The notes under the pieces: generated by a model
The model's input: only the letters and a program-made list of their open reading frames with translations
Databases searched by the model: none
What the model was told of the DNA's origin: nothing
Made by a program: the position numbers and the translations under genes
Source: Mucilaginibacter sp. OK098
Lineage (GTDB): Bacteria > Bacteroidota > Bacteroidia > Sphingobacteriales > Sphingobacteriaceae
Length of the DNA stretch: 64,000 nt
Reading direction: 5' to 3'
NCBI RefSeq assembly: GCF_900142915.1
Contig: NZ_FRCM01000001.1
Coordinates: forward strand, 868,001 to 932,000
In this document: piece by piece, positions 28,397 to 38,501 of the stretch
Layout of the letters: the number at the start of each line of letters is the position of its first letter
How positions within the stretch are numbered: the stretch's first letter is position 1

Positions 28397-30766
28397 TCAC
28401 TCACTCCGCAAGCTTTTCACCGGATTCATCAGTGCAGCTTTTGCAGATTGAATGCTTACCGTAACTAAAGCAATCATTATTGCAATAACGCCTGATAGTA
28501 CAAACACCCACCAATCAATAGTAGTACGGTAGCTGTAATTTTCAAGCCATTTATGCATTGCTAACCATGCTAAAGGCGACGCGATACACAAAGCTATTAA
28601 AACCAGGATCAAAAATTCTTTTGATAATAAAGTAAATAATGAGCCTACACTTGCGCCCAATACTTTACGAATGCCAATTTCTTTTATTCGCTGTTCGGCA
28701 GTGAACATGGCTAATCCAAGTAACCCAAGGCACGAAATAAATATCGCTAAAAAAGCGAAAGCATTTGAAAGTTTACCTACAACCTGTTCACTTATATATT
28801 GCTTTTGATATTCAGCATCGGCAAAATAATAGCTGAACTGAAAATTGGGGTTTAACTCTTTGCAAAGCTTTTCGGCAGATGCAAGAGCCTGTTTAGTTTG
28901 ACCGGGCTTGGTGCGGATTAGCGCCATGCCATAATTATTTTCCTCGCCGAAATGGATGATCAATGGTAAAATGGGATCGTGCAACGAGTTAAAATGGAAA
29001 TCTTTTAATACGCCTACGATAGTGCCTTTTTTACCCCACATGGTAAATGGTTTGCCGATTGGGTTGGTATAACCAATTCGTTTTAAGGATGTTTCGTTAA
29101 TTATATAACCTACGGAATCAGTTGCATGATCTCTTGAAAAGTCTCTTCCGCTAACCAGTTTAAGCTTCATGGTTTTTACAAAATCATAGCCAGTTGATAC
29201 CTGAGTAAACATAACGTTTACATTAGGGTCTTTGCCATCCCACCTTACGCCGCCGGTGGTGCTGCCAAAATTAGTTGGAGCGTCGGAGATCCTCGTAACC
29301 TGCTGAATCCCGGGCATATTTAAGGCCTCATTTTTAAAGATCTTGTATTTAGCGGTAAGATCACCCTCTAACGGAATATAGATCAGGTTTTCACGATCAT
29401 AACCCAAATTCTTTTTTTGAATGTAATTAACCTGTTTTGATATTACTATGGTACCGATAATCAGCACAACAGATAGTACAAACTGAAATACCACCAGCCC
29501 TTTACGGAACCACGCTGCGCCTGTGCTTAACTTTACTGCACCTTTAAGCACTTTAACAGGGTTAAATGATGACAGGAACAAAGCCGGATAGCTACCTGAT
29601 AGTAAACCTGTTATAAGGGTTAAGCCAGTCAGGCCCAGCCAAAATCTGATCTGGCCAAAAGGAAAGTCGATTTGTTTTTGCGTAACCGAATTAAATACCG
29701 GTAATAATAGCAATACTATTACTAAGGCTATAATTGTAGCAAAGCAGGTAAGCAAAACAGCCTCGCCTACAAATTGCCTGATCAAAACCGAACGTACTGC
29801 TCCTACTACCTTCCGTACCCCTATTTCGCGCGCCCTTTTAACAGAACGGGCAGTAGTTAAATTCATGAAGTTAATACAGGCAATCACCAGGATGAATACG
29901 GCTATTATGCTAAACAGGTGCACATATTCAATCCGGCCGTCTTCAGGCTTTCCATTCTTAAAATTATTATGAAGGTAAACGTCTTCAAATTTCTGGATCC
30001 CTAATTGTTCACGGAAGGCGGCGCTTTGGTCTTTATCATAGGTATCTAAAAAGTGAGCTATTTTTTTATCAAATAATGCGGCATCAGTTCCGGTTCGAAG
30101 CATTACATAAGCAATAGGCCCATTATTCCCCCAATCCTTTGCCCACTTATTTTCATCTAAAAAACTATCCCAATTGATTAAAAACTCAAATTTATTCGCT
30201 ACATTATGAGGAAGGTCTTCAAAAACTGCTGTTACTTTAAAATCCTTTTTATTTTCATAACGGATGGTTTTACCGATGGCCTCCTGCGGACTGCCAAAAA
30301 AATCAACAGCCATTTTACGCGATAATGCAATACTTAGCGGAGAGTTTAATGCTGTTTGCGCATTCCCCTGGATTAGTGGGTAGCTAAACATTTTAAAATA
30401 GTCGGCACTTGCAGATGTTCCTTCCAGTTTCAGGATCTTGGTTCCTACCTGGAAGGTATTCTGGTTATTCCATGCCATCTGTACGGCATATTCTACCTGT
30501 GGCAATGTTTTCTTCATTTCATCAGCCAGCACACCAGGTACGGAATATTGTCCCATAACTTTATGATCGTAATATTGGCGCTCAATAACAGCGTAGAGCC
30601 TGTCGTTATTTTTATGAAATGAGTCAACACTCAATTCATTTTGCACCCATAATATAATGAGAACACTGCAAGCCATTCCAAGCGCCAGGCCCATGATATT
30701 TATGATTGAAAAGAATTTGTTTCTCCACAAGTTCCTCCACGCGATTTTTAAATAGTTTTTTATCAT
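28397..30766 (-). CDS. P12: double MacB/FtsX ABC permease (P12/13/18/19 subgroup)
   Basis: It has 789 residues. Before segment 2 it carries D-G-R-I-E-Y-V-H-L-F-S-I-I, a phrase shared with P13, P18 and P19; the coupling helix that follows is K-R-A-R-E-I-G-V-R-K-V-V-G-A-V-R. The second coupling motif is R-I-K-E-I-G-I-R-K-V-L-G-A. The second domain has R-W-D-G-K-D-P-N-V, similar to the D-W-D-G-K-D of P8, P9 and P14. The linker before segment 5 is S-S-F-N-P-V-K-V-L-K-G, again shared with P18 and P19. Tail M-N-P-V-K-S-L-R-S-E; stop TGA. The membrane parts are the most conserved, the periplasmic loops the least. Confidence 0.96.
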   Translation of the reverse strand: MIKNYLKIAWRNLWRNKFFSIINIMGLALGMACSVLIILWVQNELSVDSFHKNNDRLYAVIERQYYDHKVMGQYSVPGVLADEMKKTLPQVEYAVQMAWNNQNTFQVGTKILKLEGTSASADYFKMFSYPLIQGNAQTALNSPLSIALSRKMAVDFFGSPQEAIGKTIRYENKKDFKVTAVFEDLPHNVANKFEFLINWDSFLDENKWAKDWGNNGPIAYVMLRTGTDAALFDKKIAHFLDTYDKDQSAAFREQLGIQKFEDVYLHNNFKNGKPEDGRIEYVHLFSIIAVFILVIACINFMNLTTARSVKRAREIGVRKVVGAVRSVLIRQFVGEAVLLTCFATIIALVIVLLLLPVFNSVTQKQIDFPFGQIRFWLGLTGLTLITGLLSGSYPALFLSSFNPVKVLKGAVKLSTGAAWFRKGLVVFQFVLSVVLIIGTIVISKQVNYIQKKNLGYDRENLIYIPLEGDLTAKYKIFKNEALNMPGIQQVTRISDAPTNFGSTTGGVRWDGKDPNVNVMFTQVSTGYDFVKTMKLKLVSGRDFSRDHATDSVGYIINETSLKRIGYTNPIGKPFTMWGKKGTIVGVLKDFHFNSLHDPILPLIIHFGEENNYGMALIRTKPGQTKQALASAEKLCKELNPNFQFSYYFADAEYQKQYISEQVVGKLSNAFAFLAIFISCLGLLGLAMFTAEQRIKEIGIRKVLGASVGSLFTLLSKEFLILVLIALCIASPLAWLAMHKWLENYSYRTTIDWWVFVLSGVIAIMIALVTVSIQSAKAALMNPVKSLRSE

Positions 30767-30888
30767 TGTATTTGGTCATTAGTCATTGTGTCATTAGTAC
30801 TTTAAGGTCCTAAATTGTGTCATTGGGTATTTTAGTCTAATCATCCGCCTAAACAAACGACCTAATGACTAATGATCAATGACTAACC
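30767..30888. repeat. Spacer P13-P12, long TCATTRG cassette
   Basis: Long form without the CGCTG motif: left arm GGTCATTAGTCATTGTGTC, middle GTACTTTAAGG...AAATTGTGTCATTGGG and TTTAGTCTAATCATCCG, right arm CCTAATGACTAATGATCAAT. The TGA stop of P13 follows. Confidence 0.85.
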
Positions 30889-33261
30889 TCACTCCCCCTT
30901 TAAACTTTTTACCGGGTTTGTTAATGCCGCTTTTACTGCTTGAAAGCTTACTGTTATCAGTGATATTAAAACTGTTATAAAAGCTGCCAAAACAAAAACC
31001 CAGATGCTTATGGTTATGCGGTATGAGTAGCCCTTTAACCAGGTATACATAGCCCACCAGGCAATTGGGGTTGCAATTACAAAGGAGATCATCACCAGCT
31101 TTAAAAAATCTTTTGACAGCATGGTGGTAACCCCTGCAACTGATGCACCTAAAACCTTACGGATCCCTATTTCTTTGATCCGGTTTTGAGCCATATAGGC
31201 TGCAAGGCCAAACAGGCCAAGGCATGATATTATGATGGTAAGTCCTGCAAATAGACTGGCCAACGTGCCAATTCTTTGCTCATCGCCAAACTTGCGGGCA
31301 TATTCCTGGTCAACAAAATTGTATTCAAACGGGTATTCAGGGTTATATTTTTTAAATACCTGTTCGGCACGTTTTAAATTTTCAGCGGTGTTATGGGTAT
31401 TATTCAGCTTAAAGTGGATAACATTAAACCATGCTTTAGGCCCCTGGATCAGCATATGCCTTACCGGTTCATAGGGTGATTGTAATATAAAATCTTTAAC
31501 CACGCCCACTACATGCCACAGCTGTGCATCTTTACCCTCGCCATTCCTTACTACCTGGCCCACGGGATTTTTAAAGCCCATAATTTTAACCGAGGCTTCG
31601 TTCAATAGCATTGCAGATGAATCAGATGGATAATTTATAATATCGATATCCCGGCCGGCAATAACTTTAAGCCCCATTGTTTTAACAAAATCGCCATCAG
31701 TGTTAAAAATGTTAAAATCAATCTTTTCTCCGCCAACAGGCCTGCCAGTCCAGTTATAGCCCCAGCTGTCACTCCAGCCCTCGGTTATGGGCGAACTGGT
31801 TTTGGTTACTGCTGTTGCCGCTCCGCTGCTTAACAGATCATTTTTAATAGCCTTATAATTTGTCTTAATGCTTCCTTTCATCATCACGTAAACCAGGTTA
31901 TCCTTTTTATAGCCCGAATCCCTCTCTTGTGCATATTTAAGTTGCTGCCTGATAATTATGGTACAAACAATAAGCACAACAGCAAATGTAAACTGGATAA
32001 CTACCAGCAGCTTACGTGGAGTAACCAACGCATTAGCAGCTTTAAATGTGCCTTTAAGCACACTTACAGGCTTAAACGATGACAGGTACAATGCTGGATA
32101 ACTGCCTGAAATAATACCTGTGAAGAAAATAAAGCCCAGGAAAAACAACCAGAAATACGGATTACCGTAGGGCACAAATAATTGCTTATCTGTAAGCATA
32201 TTAAAGCCTGAAATACTTAACTGTACGGCAATTAAAGCTATAATTCCCGCTATAAAAGCTATCAATACAGATTCGCCTAAAAACTGGTAGATCAATGAAT
32301 TTCTTAAAGCCCCAACCACTTTGCGAATCCCCACCTCGCGCGCACGTTTTTCGCTGCGAGCCGTGCTCAGGTTCATGAAATTGATACAGGCTATCAATAA
32401 AATAAAGGCAGCAATTATTGAAAAGATCCTGATGGTTTCTATTCTACCTCCCGATACTTTTCCCTTGTCGTCGAATTTAGAATATAGCCTCCATTTGCTT
32501 AACGGATGAAGGAATTGATCGATATCTTTAGTGTCTGAATGTGATTTAGTTACGTGAACAATAGCAGCATCAGCCTGTGCTTCGGTAACTCCTTTTTTTA
32601 ATAAAACCCAGGTTTGGATAGAGTTATTTCCCCAGTACTCATCGTCCCAGTTAATTTTTTTCATGTATGACCATGGCAATAAATATTCAAATTGAAAACG
32701 GGTATTATTCGGCAGATCCTTCATTACCCCGGTTACATTAAAATAGGCATTGCTATCAATTTTGATAGTTTTACCCATAGCATCGGCATCCCCAAAAAGT
32801 TTCTTTGATAGTTTTTCAGTAATAACGATGCTGTGGATTGTATTTAAAGCCGTTTTTGGATCGCCTTTTATTAAAGGGAAACTGAACATGGTTAAAAACC
32901 CGGGATCGGTAAAATTGCCCTGAACATTCAGGTGTTTATCGCCAATAATAAACAAAAAGGTGTTATCGGTGGTTCTTGCAGTTTCTTCAATTTGCGGGTA
33001 ACTTTGCTTTAACACTTTGCCCATCACTTTTGGCGTGGTTCCCCAACACCAAAGCTTACCATCAAAAGCCGAGCGGTTATAAACCTCATATAACCTGTCT
33101 TTTTTTACATGAAACTGGTCATAGCTTACCTCATTTTGGATCCACAGTAATATCAGGGCCGAGCTGGCCATACCAATGGCCAACCCTAAAATATTGATGA
33201 AGGAAAATGCTTTATGCCGAAGCAAATTTCTCCAGGTGATTTTTAGGTAGTTTTTAAGCAT
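30889..33261 (-). CDS. P13: double MacB/FtsX ABC permease (P12/13/18/19 subgroup)
   Basis: It has 790 residues. Start M-L-K-N-Y-L-K-I-T-W-R-N-L-L-R-H-K; segment 1 about 21-43. Coupling motifs K-R-A-R-E-V-G-I-R-K-V-V-G-A-L-R and R-I-K-E-I-G-I-R-K-V-L-G-A. Instead of the usual V-x-D-F-H-F phrase, the second domain has V-V-K-D-F-I-L-Q-S-P-Y-E-P-V, as in P19 (T-S-P-Y-A-P-V). Its tail is unique, N-P-V-K-S-L-K-G-E. The 137-bp leader is of a different kind from most and shares TACGTTGCATG with the leader of the beta-repeat gene, so an extra promoter here is possible. Confidence 0.96.
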   Translation of the reverse strand: MLKNYLKITWRNLLRHKAFSFINILGLAIGMASSALILLWIQNEVSYDQFHVKKDRLYEVYNRSAFDGKLWCWGTTPKVMGKVLKQSYPQIEETARTTDNTFLFIIGDKHLNVQGNFTDPGFLTMFSFPLIKGDPKTALNTIHSIVITEKLSKKLFGDADAMGKTIKIDSNAYFNVTGVMKDLPNNTRFQFEYLLPWSYMKKINWDDEYWGNNSIQTWVLLKKGVTEAQADAAIVHVTKSHSDTKDIDQFLHPLSKWRLYSKFDDKGKVSGGRIETIRIFSIIAAFILLIACINFMNLSTARSEKRAREVGIRKVVGALRNSLIYQFLGESVLIAFIAGIIALIAVQLSISGFNMLTDKQLFVPYGNPYFWLFFLGFIFFTGIISGSYPALYLSSFKPVSVLKGTFKAANALVTPRKLLVVIQFTFAVVLIVCTIIIRQQLKYAQERDSGYKKDNLVYVMMKGSIKTNYKAIKNDLLSSGAATAVTKTSSPITEGWSDSWGYNWTGRPVGGEKIDFNIFNTDGDFVKTMGLKVIAGRDIDIINYPSDSSAMLLNEASVKIMGFKNPVGQVVRNGEGKDAQLWHVVGVVKDFILQSPYEPVRHMLIQGPKAWFNVIHFKLNNTHNTAENLKRAEQVFKKYNPEYPFEYNFVDQEYARKFGDEQRIGTLASLFAGLTIIISCLGLFGLAAYMAQNRIKEIGIRKVLGASVAGVTTMLSKDFLKLVMISFVIATPIAWWAMYTWLKGYSYRITISIWVFVLAAFITVLISLITVSFQAVKAALTNPVKSLKGE

Positions 33262-33398
33262 ATTTAATTTGAGTGATGTTTTTGGTTTTTTTCTAAAAGA
33301 CCAATAATTCAGTCATTACGTTGCATGCAGATTAAAATATTCGCATAAAAATTTCAAGCTATTACCTTTCGCTTTTAACCTTTATGCTTTCACCTCTC
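33262..33398. repeat. Spacer P14-P13 without TCATTRG arms
   Basis: It holds TACGTTGCATG at 33317-33327 (also at 25753) and, close to the P14 stop, a loose repeat of CCTTTCGCTTTTAACCTTTA type. Only a single TCATTA unit is present. It may contain a promoter for P13, but no recognised element could be assigned. Confidence 0.5.
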
Positions 33399-35771
33399 TT
33401 ACTCGCTTCTTAAACTCTTAACCGGGTTTGCCAATGCTGCTCTTATTGATTGAAAGCTTATAGTTATCAAGGCAATAATAACAGCTGCCATGCCTGCTAA
33501 AACAAAGATCCACCACTGAATAGTGGCGCGGTATACAAAATCTTGCAGCCATTTGTTCATGGCATACCAGGCTACCGGCGTGGCAATTGCAATGGCCAGA
33601 ATGATCAGCGTTAAAAAGTCTTTCGAAAGCATGGAGGTTATGTTTGCCACGCTTGCACCCAATACCTTGCGAATGCCTATTTCCTTAACCTTTACCTGTG
33701 CCGTATAAGTTGCCAACCCGAATAAACCAAGACAGGAAATTAATATGGCAATACAGGCAAATATGTCAAAAAGAGTCCCTGTCTGCTGATCTGATTTATA
33801 AAGCTTATCATAGGTTTCATCAAGAAAAGTATAGCTGAAAGGGTAATTGGGGTTATACCTTTTCCAGGTGGCTTCAACTGCTTTTAATGCTTTTGGGGCG
33901 TCCCTCCCGGTTGTTTTAACAAAAAGCTGCCAGGTATGCGGTTGGTAATAAAATATAAATGGCTCTATTTTTTGTTTTAACGATGCAAAATGAAAATCCT
34001 TTAAAACCCCCACTATCACACCGCTTGTTTGCCATAGCTTAAAACGTTTGCCTATCGGGTTCTGGATTCCGGCATCTCTTACAGCTGTTTCATTTAATAT
34101 AAAATGTGCAGTGTCTGGCTTTATGCCTGTAAAGCTGGCGCCAGCTGTTAATTTCAACTTAAAAAAATGGATAAAGTCTTTATCAATCCCCATTGGATGG
34201 ATCATGAACGACCTGTCTTTTTCTTTTCCATCCCAGTCAGTATCCCCTGTAGTGCTGCCAAGGCTAATAATACTATTATCACCGGTGGTAACTCCTGATA
34301 TACCCGCTTGATTGAGCAACTCACTTTTTATGCCTTCATAATGATTCTCCATATCGCGCATGGGCACAGAAAAAACATACGATTTATCAAAACCTAATTC
34401 TTTATTCTGGATATAGCTAAGCTGCCGGTTAATGATCAGCGTACCTATTATAAGTCCGATTGAGAAAGCAAACTGGCAAACAACCAGCACTTTCCTGAAA
34501 ACTGAATTGCCAACCCCTAATGATAGCTTGCCTTTAAGTGCATTAATAGGTTTGAATGAAGAAAGCAGCAAGGCCGGATATATGCTTGATGCAATTAGAG
34601 TAATAGTTACCGTTAAGCCTACAACCTGCCAAACAGTGCCACTCAACAGGTCGAAATGCATATCCTTGCCTGATAATGTATTGTAAGCAGGCATAAGAAT
34701 AGTAATAAGCCCAAATGCCAAAATAAGCGAGATGCTGAAAAATAAAGCAGTTTCAACAATAAACTGGCTGAAAAGCTGCATCCGGGCTGCTCCGATAATT
34801 TTACGTACACTCACCTCTTTTGAGCGCAACATAGCACGTGCAGTGCTCAGGTTTATGTAGTTTATTGCAGCTATTAACAATATCAGTATAGCAACTATAG
34901 CAAACACTTTTACCGTTTGCATAGCCGATGAACTTCCATCAGGCGCATACAAATGCATTTTTGTTAAGGGCTGAAGCAGGTAATGCCCATCAGATAATTT
35001 AATCCCATCCTGGTTTTTTACATGGATCATAGTGAGTTTATCCTCCACATCTTTTATTGATGTACCAGGCTGCAATTGCAAATAGGTGGTAACATAGTAA
35101 TCACCCCAATCAGCATCCATTGATTTCCAGTAATCTGAAGCGCGATATTGGTTTTTGCGCACGTTTATTGAGAACAATATGTTTTGATTGATGGATGAGT
35201 TTCCCGGGAAATCGACCACAACTCCGTTAACTACATAATTATCTTTATTATCAACCTGCAGTATTTTACCAATCGGATCATCGTTCCCAAAGTAACGTTT
35301 AGCTGTGCTTTCTGTTACTATAATTGAATTATCAGTTGGGAAAGGGTTATTGATATTACCTTTTACCAATTTAAAATCAAACACCTTAAATATTGAAGGA
35401 TCAACATAACTTAATTTACCCCGCTCCTCAGTCAATAATTTATTTTTATATCTGAAGATAGAATACTGGCCATTATCAACCACCCTAACCGCATTAACAA
35501 CACCCGGAACGTCCTTTAATGCAAAAGTTGCAACCGGTCCTTGTACGCCACCCCAAACCTGTTTACTGGTACCTGTACCTATCTGGGCATTAACTTTATA
35601 GATCTGTTCGGCCTTGGTGTTAAACCTGTCGAAGCTAAGCTCATCATTAACCCAAAGCAAAACTAACAGGCCAACGGTTAATCCTACAGTAAGCCCTACA
35701 ATATTTATGGCGCTGTAAAACTTGTTGTTAACTAAGTTGCGCCAGGCGGTTTTAAAATAGTTTTTTATCAT
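33399..35771 (-). CDS. P14: double MacB/FtsX ABC permease (P8/P9 relative)
   Basis: It has 790 residues. It shares with P8 and P9 the pattern G-T-S-K-Q-V-W...P-V-A-T-F-A-L-K in the first domain, D-W-D-G-K in the second, and a first coupling helix with serine in place of glycine (K-E-V-S-V-R-K-I-I-G-A). The second coupling motif is K-V-K-E-I-G-I-R-K-V-L-G-A. It is about 12 kb away from P8/P9 with unlike genes between, so the subgroup has been dispersed within the array. The tail is A-N-P-V-K-S-L-R-S-E; the stop is TAA. Confidence 0.96.
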   Translation of the reverse strand: MIKNYFKTAWRNLVNNKFYSAINIVGLTVGLTVGLLVLLWVNDELSFDRFNTKAEQIYKVNAQIGTGTSKQVWGGVQGPVATFALKDVPGVVNAVRVVDNGQYSIFRYKNKLLTEERGKLSYVDPSIFKVFDFKLVKGNINNPFPTDNSIIVTESTAKRYFGNDDPIGKILQVDNKDNYVVNGVVVDFPGNSSINQNILFSINVRKNQYRASDYWKSMDADWGDYYVTTYLQLQPGTSIKDVEDKLTMIHVKNQDGIKLSDGHYLLQPLTKMHLYAPDGSSSAMQTVKVFAIVAILILLIAAINYINLSTARAMLRSKEVSVRKIIGAARMQLFSQFIVETALFFSISLILAFGLITILMPAYNTLSGKDMHFDLLSGTVWQVVGLTVTITLIASSIYPALLLSSFKPINALKGKLSLGVGNSVFRKVLVVCQFAFSIGLIIGTLIINRQLSYIQNKELGFDKSYVFSVPMRDMENHYEGIKSELLNQAGISGVTTGDNSIISLGSTTGDTDWDGKEKDRSFMIHPMGIDKDFIHFFKLKLTAGASFTGIKPDTAHFILNETAVRDAGIQNPIGKRFKLWQTSGVIVGVLKDFHFASLKQKIEPFIFYYQPHTWQLFVKTTGRDAPKALKAVEATWKRYNPNYPFSYTFLDETYDKLYKSDQQTGTLFDIFACIAILISCLGLFGLATYTAQVKVKEIGIRKVLGASVANITSMLSKDFLTLIILAIAIATPVAWYAMNKWLQDFVYRATIQWWIFVLAGMAAVIIALITISFQSIRAALANPVKSLRSE

Positions 35772-35897
35772 GGTATTTGGTTATTAGTCATTTGTCATTC
35801 GCTTCGCTGTCATTGGTCATTAGTAATGGTCTAAGGGTAAAAGCACATTAGCGATTTTTCCACTAATGACCAATGACACAATGACCAATGACTAACC
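35772..35897. repeat. Spacer P15-P14, TCATTRG inverted heptads
   Basis: Left arm TTAGTCATTTGTCATT, then TTCGCTTCGCTG, TCATTGGTCATTAG; right arm CACTAATGACCAATGACACA and ATGACCAATGACT. The TGA stop of P15 lies a few bases further. Confidence 0.85.
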
Positions 35898-38375
35898 TCA
35901 CTCGGAACGCAAGCTTTTCACCGGATTAGTCAAAGCCGCTTTTATTGATTGAAAGCTAATGGTTATAAGAGCAATTGCCAGCGTTATCCCAGCCGAAATT
36001 GCAAAAACCCACCAGCTGATATTGGTTCGGAATGCAAAACCCTGCAGCCAATTGCTCATGGCATACCAGGCGATAGGAAACGCTAATATTGATGCAATAA
36101 TAATCAGCTTTAAAAAGTCTGTTGAAAGCATGGTTACCACGTTTTGAACCGAGGCCCCTAATACTTTCCGGATGCAAATTTCCTTCATGCGCCTTTCAGC
36201 AGTATATATTGCCAGCCCCAGTAAACCTAAACAGGCCACTACCACCGATAATATGGTGAAAACGGTAAAAACTTTCCCCATCACTTGGTCCGAGCGGTAA
36301 AGCGCATCAAATTCCGCGTCCATAAAACTATAATCAAATGGCGTATTAGGTGCAAACGCTTTCCATTTACGCTGAATATCTTCTATTGCTGTATTATAAT
36401 CTCCCGGCTTTATTCTTACAGTAAAATAGGATGTTCCAATTTGATAGGTGTTTGAAGTTGTATAGAATAATGCAAAAGGAGCTATCTCCGTTCTTAACGA
36501 TTCGGTATTAAAATCTTTTACAACACCTACTACTTTAAATTTTTGGTTGTTATTACCAGGATAGGTCAGCGTTTTGCCGATAGGGTTCTTCCATCCAATT
36601 TGTTTTACAGCCGTTTCGTTTAATAACACCGATGCCGAATCGCTAAAATCTTTAGAGAAAGCTCTGCCACTTTCAATTTTTAGATTTAACGTTGATACAA
36701 ATGCATCGTCAACAATAAATGAAGAGAGCATAATATTATTCTCGGCACTGTGCGCGTCATTCGCGTTTAATTCAGGTATATAAGTATCACCGAAAGACTG
36801 TTTCGTGGGTAAGCTTGTTGAGATACTTGCGTTAGCTACCTGCGGCAGCCTTAATAACTCCGTACGCAAGCCCTCCTCGTTTTTACCAAGGCGGTCGGCA
36901 TTCGCTATAACAATTACGTTTTCTTTATTAAAACCCAGGTCCTTGCTTTGGCTAAACATCAATTGCTTGTAAACAACAACGGTACAAATAATAAGCACGG
37001 TTGATACCGTAAACTGGAAAACCACCAGGGCGTTCCGCGTAAAAAAGCCGCTTCCTGATCTGTTAAACAGGTTGCCTCCTTTTAATATGCTAACAGGTTT
37101 TAATGAGGTAAGGAAAAACGCAGGATAGCTGCCTGCCAGCAACCCGGTTAGTATTATTAATGAAAGAATACCAACGCCTGTTTTTAAATTAAGGAATTCA
37201 AATAATGAAAGTTCCTTGCTTGCTATTTGATTAAATGCCGGCAATGCCAGTATCACAATAAGTATTGCAAAAATGGCCGCCAGGAAACTGTACAATATGG
37301 CCTCGGTAATAAATTGGCGGATCAGCTGCTTTCTTAATGACCCTAAAACCTTACGAATGCCTACCTCTTTCGCCCGTTTTACAGATTGTGCGGTGGACAG
37401 GTTCATAAAGTTTACACAGGCCAGCAATATGATGAACAACGCAATTGCCGAAAAAATGTAAATGTATTTGATATCGCTTTGTTCAAAATACCGGGTGCCA
37501 ATATCTGCCGAATAAAGGTGTAAGTCGGTTAAAGGTTGCAAATGCAGATCCCACTTACCACCTTTTCTTTTAAACTCGTCATAAGGCTGACCAATGCGTT
37601 TAAAAGCGCTGGCAGCCTGTGTTTTTACCAATTGCGGAAACTTGCTTTCCAAAGCTGTTATACTTGCCGGGTCAATTGCTGCATTAGCCTTAAATTTAAC
37701 GTAAGTGCCCATCTGCAGCCACACCCAGCTCCAGCTAAAGCGTTTTACATTTGGAATACTTGCTGTGTTTTGCAAAACATCAAATTGCAGTGAGGATTGT
37801 TTTGGCAGATCCTTTAAAACAGCCGTTACTGTAAATGGTGTAGCATATTCATCAAATATTAAAGTTTTACCTATTGGCGATTCATCTCCAAAGTACTTTC
37901 TAGCGGCTTTTTGAGTAATTACAATTGAATTGATACCGTTTAAGCAGGTTGCTGCATCACCGGCTATTAACTGAAATTTAAAGAATCTTAAAAAATTAGA
38001 ATCAACGGCAAGCAAACTTTTTTCAGTTATCGAGCTTCTTTGACCTTTGTTTTCATAATGGACGATCTCGTCGCCGGGTAAAAAGATGCGGGTGTAGCTT
38101 TCAATTTCCGGGTAATTGTTTACTAAAGCTGCACCAACCGGCGGCGGGGTATGCCCAATATTAAATTGATTATTCCCCATTTTTCCATCAAGATTAACCC
38201 GGTAAATGCGGTTAGCATCTTTAAAATAACGATCATAGCTTAATTCATCAGCTACATACATTCCAATCAGCAGCACGCAGGCCAGGCCAATAGCTAAACC
38301 ACTTATATTTATAATACTGCTTATCTTGTTCCTAACAAGATTTCGCCAGGCAATTTTTATGTAATTCTCTATCAT
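35898..38375 (-). CDS. P15: double MacB/FtsX ABC permease with altered coupling helix
   Basis: It has 825 residues. Segment 1 about 21-43. The first coupling motif is normal (K-R-A-K-E-V-G-I-R-K-V-L-G-S-L-R); the second reads R-R-M-K-E-I-C-I-R-K-V-L-G-A, a cysteine where nearly all other halves have glycine (P8, P9 and P14 have serine in their first half). The first domain is enlarged before segment 2 (G-Q-P-Y-D-E-F-K-R-K-G-G-K-W-D). Linker T-S-L-K-P-V-S-I-L-K-G; tail T-N-P-V-K-S-L-R-S-E; stop TGA. Its closest relatives in the membrane parts seem to be P10, P16 and P23. Confidence 0.96.
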   Translation of the reverse strand: MIENYIKIAWRNLVRNKISSIINISGLAIGLACVLLIGMYVADELSYDRYFKDANRIYRVNLDGKMGNNQFNIGHTPPPVGAALVNNYPEIESYTRIFLPGDEIVHYENKGQRSSITEKSLLAVDSNFLRFFKFQLIAGDAATCLNGINSIVITQKAARKYFGDESPIGKTLIFDEYATPFTVTAVLKDLPKQSSLQFDVLQNTASIPNVKRFSWSWVWLQMGTYVKFKANAAIDPASITALESKFPQLVKTQAASAFKRIGQPYDEFKRKGGKWDLHLQPLTDLHLYSADIGTRYFEQSDIKYIYIFSAIALFIILLACVNFMNLSTAQSVKRAKEVGIRKVLGSLRKQLIRQFITEAILYSFLAAIFAILIVILALPAFNQIASKELSLFEFLNLKTGVGILSLIILTGLLAGSYPAFFLTSLKPVSILKGGNLFNRSGSGFFTRNALVVFQFTVSTVLIICTVVVYKQLMFSQSKDLGFNKENVIVIANADRLGKNEEGLRTELLRLPQVANASISTSLPTKQSFGDTYIPELNANDAHSAENNIMLSSFIVDDAFVSTLNLKIESGRAFSKDFSDSASVLLNETAVKQIGWKNPIGKTLTYPGNNNQKFKVVGVVKDFNTESLRTEIAPFALFYTTSNTYQIGTSYFTVRIKPGDYNTAIEDIQRKWKAFAPNTPFDYSFMDAEFDALYRSDQVMGKVFTVFTILSVVVACLGLLGLAIYTAERRMKEICIRKVLGASVQNVVTMLSTDFLKLIIIASILAFPIAWYAMSNWLQGFAFRTNISWWVFAISAGITLAIALITISFQSIKAALTNPVKSLRSE

Positions 38376-38501
38376 ATGTTAGTCATTAGTCATTGTGTCA
38401 TTGGTCATTAGTAAATTATATTATGATGAGCCATGGTTATTAAGTTAGTCAAACTGAATCCAAATCCGACCCATCCAATGACTAATGACCAATGACTAAC
38501 C
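38376..38501. repeat. Spacer P16-P15, TCATTRG inverted heptads
   Basis: Left arm GTTAGTCATTAGTCATTGTG and CATTGGTCATTAG; right arm CCAATGACTAATGACCAATG just before the TGA of P16. The middle is unlike the long-form block. Confidence 0.85.
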
